From: Anaerolineae bacterium
Lineage (GTDB): Bacteria > Chloroflexota > Anaerolineae > 4572-78 > J111
Length of the DNA: 35,121 bases
NCBI GenBank assembly: GCA_020433835.1
Contig: JAGRBY010000008.1
Location: forward strand, 1-35,121
Direction: 5' to 3'
Shown: in pieces, positions 34,801 through 35,121 of the stretch
Position numbering within the stretch: the first letter of the stretch is position 1
Layout of the letters: each line of letters starts with the position of its first letter
The notes under the pieces: generated by a model
The model's input: only the letters and a program-made list of their open reading frames with translations
Databases searched by the model: none
What the model was told of the DNA's origin: nothing
Made by a program: the position numbers and the translations under genes

Positions 34801-35121
34801 TCTTCTAAAAAGAGGCGCTGTTGGGGATCCATCAACTCCGCTTCGCGGGGGGAAATGTTGAAGAACAACGGATCGAACTTATCGATATCGGTTATTAGTC
34901 CGGCCCTTGAACCGGCCAATTTTGAATCCTGCCGAACCATTCCCTGTCTTTCCAGGGGAGCTTCGGCAAGCGAGTCAACCCCTGCTGCCAGATTGTGCCA
35001 GAACGCATCGACATCCTTAGCTCCCGGAAAGCGACCCGCTATCCCAATGATGGCAACCTCAGCACCCAAGGTAGGCTTACCCGTTATTGTCGCTTCAGCC
35101 AACGCTGGTTGAACAGACCTG
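28836..35121 (-). CDS. Hybrid trans-AT-type PKS-NRPS, KS-ACP-C-A-PCP-TE, probably 5' truncated
   Basis: Numbering is from TTG 35102 (2088 aa), but the frame stays open to the window edge (RSVQPA-LAEATI), so the true start is probably outside. Domains: KS 14-430 with C173 and H348 but Q308 where the first His belongs; no acyltransferase, only a linker ending RRISLPTYPFERQRYW; ACP with S675 (YGLDSLL); condensation domain with VHHSIIDG (H879-H880); adenylation domain with IIYTSGSTGRPKG and NMYGPTETT; carrier S1755 (GGHSLL); thioesterase with S1905 (GWSFGG) and His near 2057. Adenylation pocket residues read DILQLGMIWK, close to glycine codes. A repeat-derived insert sits at 429-453. Product unknown. 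Confidence 0.92.
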   Translation of the reverse strand, partial: RSVQPALAEATITGKPTLGAEVAIIGIAGRFPGAKDVDAFWHNLAAGVDSLAEAPLERQGMVRQDSKLAGSRAGLITDIDKFDPLFFNISPREAELMDPQQRLFLEEAWHAIEDAGYAPKTLAGHNCGVFVGAGTGDYGHTMPDLTAHTLTGIALSILASRIAYFLDLSGPCVAIDTACTSSLSAIHLACQSLLTGDCDMALAGGVHLMTTPSLQRMTDELGILSLTGRCRTFDASADGWVMSEGVGVVLLKPLSQAIRDKDHIYGVIKSSGVNQNGSGNGLTAPKAAAQAHLQKKVYQKGGINPETIDYIEVQGVSSSLGDAIEIQGLKESFAAFTTKHHFCALGSLKPNIGHPLTASGVACLIKVLLAIKHQQLPPTIHLAQINETLELEESPFYINTELKKWQKRDGQPRRAAINGFGFSGTNAHLVVEEYLELGIRNDELRIKNEQLDNREQSVETRPQVIVLSAGNKDRLRAYAQKLLDFLENEPDTSLAELAYTLQVGRETMKERLAFEARNTDEVRQGLKAYLADRDGPPATVTFLTGNSDVSKDEARTLVSGQVGRDIVEKCLAVKDGGELALLWTKGVSIPWTQLYDEDRPRRISLPTYPFERQRYWPTNNISTDNRARNDHQMVIPFKVDTTKTNQKNVEAYLVELLSHLLKIPAATLKPNQALYDYGLDSLLAMQARRRIEETLQCQISGREMLEHSTIEALAAHLANKLTKPNPPTNGKPFANSKEAPLNPELSKPAYPHQSHKKPLSEGQKGLWVLQKMAPQMSAYNVPLALRVQQKIDPELWHKAFRKLVAHHPILQTVIQEEDGRPFQVIDPTQPLYFELEDVGHLQEADLIPYLKTKAQVPFNLETGPLLRVQLFTRSEAEYILLLTVHHSIIDGTSMLALLKNLLPIYHALAEGRDLDFAPDGATYYDFVTWEQAMLASEQGQRQKAYWQQQLSGELPHLSLPLDGPRPATQSFKGASVETDLNPDLTRQVRALAKAHRGNMATLLLAIFKVLLHRYTGQTDILVGTPSAGRPQQRFEETIGYFINMVSIRSQVDATTSFLTYLKQLQLTMVDALDHSTYPFPRLVAELGIKPDPAVSPLFQVSFAFHNFIRAADLQTLKIYDHERVPFELLDEIHQTGEFEFELEVFEQEETYRLMMKYNPDLFQPETVSRMIGHYRKLLAEIAAAPEKNIATFELLLADEQQKILVDWNETTTDYPQDKRIHQLFEAQAERTPDAVAVVFEEQPLTYRQLNRQANQLAHHLRSLGVGSDTLVGICVKRAPKMLVGLLGILKAGGTYIPLDPAFPSQRLVYILQDAGITMLVTQQKLSDYLPDHTAKTICLDSDWPIIATQDAENGAISVESRQLAYIIYTSGSTGRPKGVQISHRAVVNFLTAMQHQPGIKAHDKLLAVTTLAFDIAVLELFLPLTVGAQVILVDRETAADGHLLNRTLTASQATIMQATPVTWRLLLESGWSGVSHLKALCGGEALPRQLADQLLDKVGELWNMYGPTETTIWSTLYRVTAGRGPVPIGRPIANTHIYILDSHLQPVPIGVPGVLYISGAGLAQGYHHRPDLTRDKFIDNPFEPGTRLYNTGDLARCLSDGTLEFLGRIDHQVKIRGFRIELGEIETVLSHHPRIESCVVLAREDTPGDKRLVAYILAQTADNKDTSGDTESLTAALRQSLKQQLPDYMVPSAFVVVDAFPLTPNGKIDRKALPAPEWETDTTYVPPQTPPQESLAAIWAEVLGREQVGIHDNFFDRGGHSLLATQLISRVRGHFQVDLPLRTLFEAPTIAGLANLIEPSQSTEAAAKTMSIDRASLLPTSAQPLPPHLISLQTEGSRPPLFLVHPVAGVVFPYYELALQIGTKQPVYGLQSVGIAGEAEPLTQVEAMAETYLEAIRHVQPEGPYQLAGWSFGGLVALEMAQQLHQAGQAVGLLAVIDTPLTVSPVGASKLFLTTVLPHLRPYMSDYLAQQADRERSSWWVRRLSRLVQKNGDGTPKLDFDTPEVQRLLRVLRANLRAGRQYQPLPYLGRVTLFKTQAGHPGATWGWGDITRGGIELHSIPGHHMNVLRSPQVEVLAEKLATCLAQPDEGKSPF
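33767..33816. repeat. AATTC-type repeat inside the PKS-NRPS gene
   Basis: The plus strand reads CTAATTGCTCATTC and then TTAATTC, TTAATTC, CCTAATTC, CCTAATTC. On the coding strand it gives LELGIRNDELRIKNEQLDN, just after the end of the KS domain (NAHLVVEEY). Much more AT-rich than its surroundings and of the same type as 25101-25182. Confidence 0.8.

Overview
The window looks like a piece of a Chloroflexota (Anaerolineae-like) chromosome. This is inferred from the gene mix, not from a marker gene: unusually long LivH and LivM permeases, a DUF3048 lipoprotein, a sortase, a DUF2207 protein beside a zinc-ribbon membrane protein, and many short palindromic repeats between genes. No rRNA, tRNA or complete tmRNA was seen.

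Layout. 1-650: palindrome and a nine-unit 42-bp tandem array. 653-3105: an unrecognised protein and a receiver/CpaE-like ATPase fusion, separated by nested palindromes. 3460-5088: AraC regulator convergent with a DUF2000-cupin pair. 5232-5533: MITE-like nested inverted repeat. 5644-7714: YvbH-like PH-domain protein and DUF3048 lipoprotein. 8173-13138: branched-chain amino acid ABC transporter operon livHMGF with a structured leader and a terminator but no binding-protein gene. 13480-14055: eight-codon leader ORF and a secreted LysM protein with a Cys/Tyr/Gly-rich tail. 14320-16866: class B DnaJ and MurJ. 16953-18980: toxin-antitoxin-like operon (frameshifted small ORF, XRE-ImmA/IrrE, PIN) with a palindromic operator over its promoter. 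19258-20594: sortase and a small membrane protein. 20587-23959: Nudix hydrolase, zinc-ribbon membrane protein and DUF2207 protein, all on the minus strand. 24003-24422: hairpins and a 21-bp tandem repeat. 24566-27662: GH2 beta-mannosidase-like enzyme downstream of an antitoxin/PIN pair. 27749-35121: aldo/keto reductase downstream of a large hybrid PKS-NRPS that is probably cut by the window edge.

How the genes work together. The cell-envelope genes (MurJ, sortase, LysM protein, DUF3048, DUF2207) and the transporter form the ordinary part. The right third and the XRE/PIN operon look accessory. The PKS-NRPS reads KS-ACP-C-A-PCP-TE without an acyltransferase. Its ketosynthase has lost the first active-site histidine, so it probably passes a chain along without extending it; one amino acid, likely glycine, is then added and the product released by the thioesterase. 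The reductase downstream could act on that product.

Most notable: the non-elongating trans-AT-type KS, short AATTC-type repeats carried in frame inside two enzymes, the XRE-ImmA/PIN operon with a broken first gene, the 42-bp array with a palindrome every four helical turns, and the leader ORF coupled to the LysM gene.
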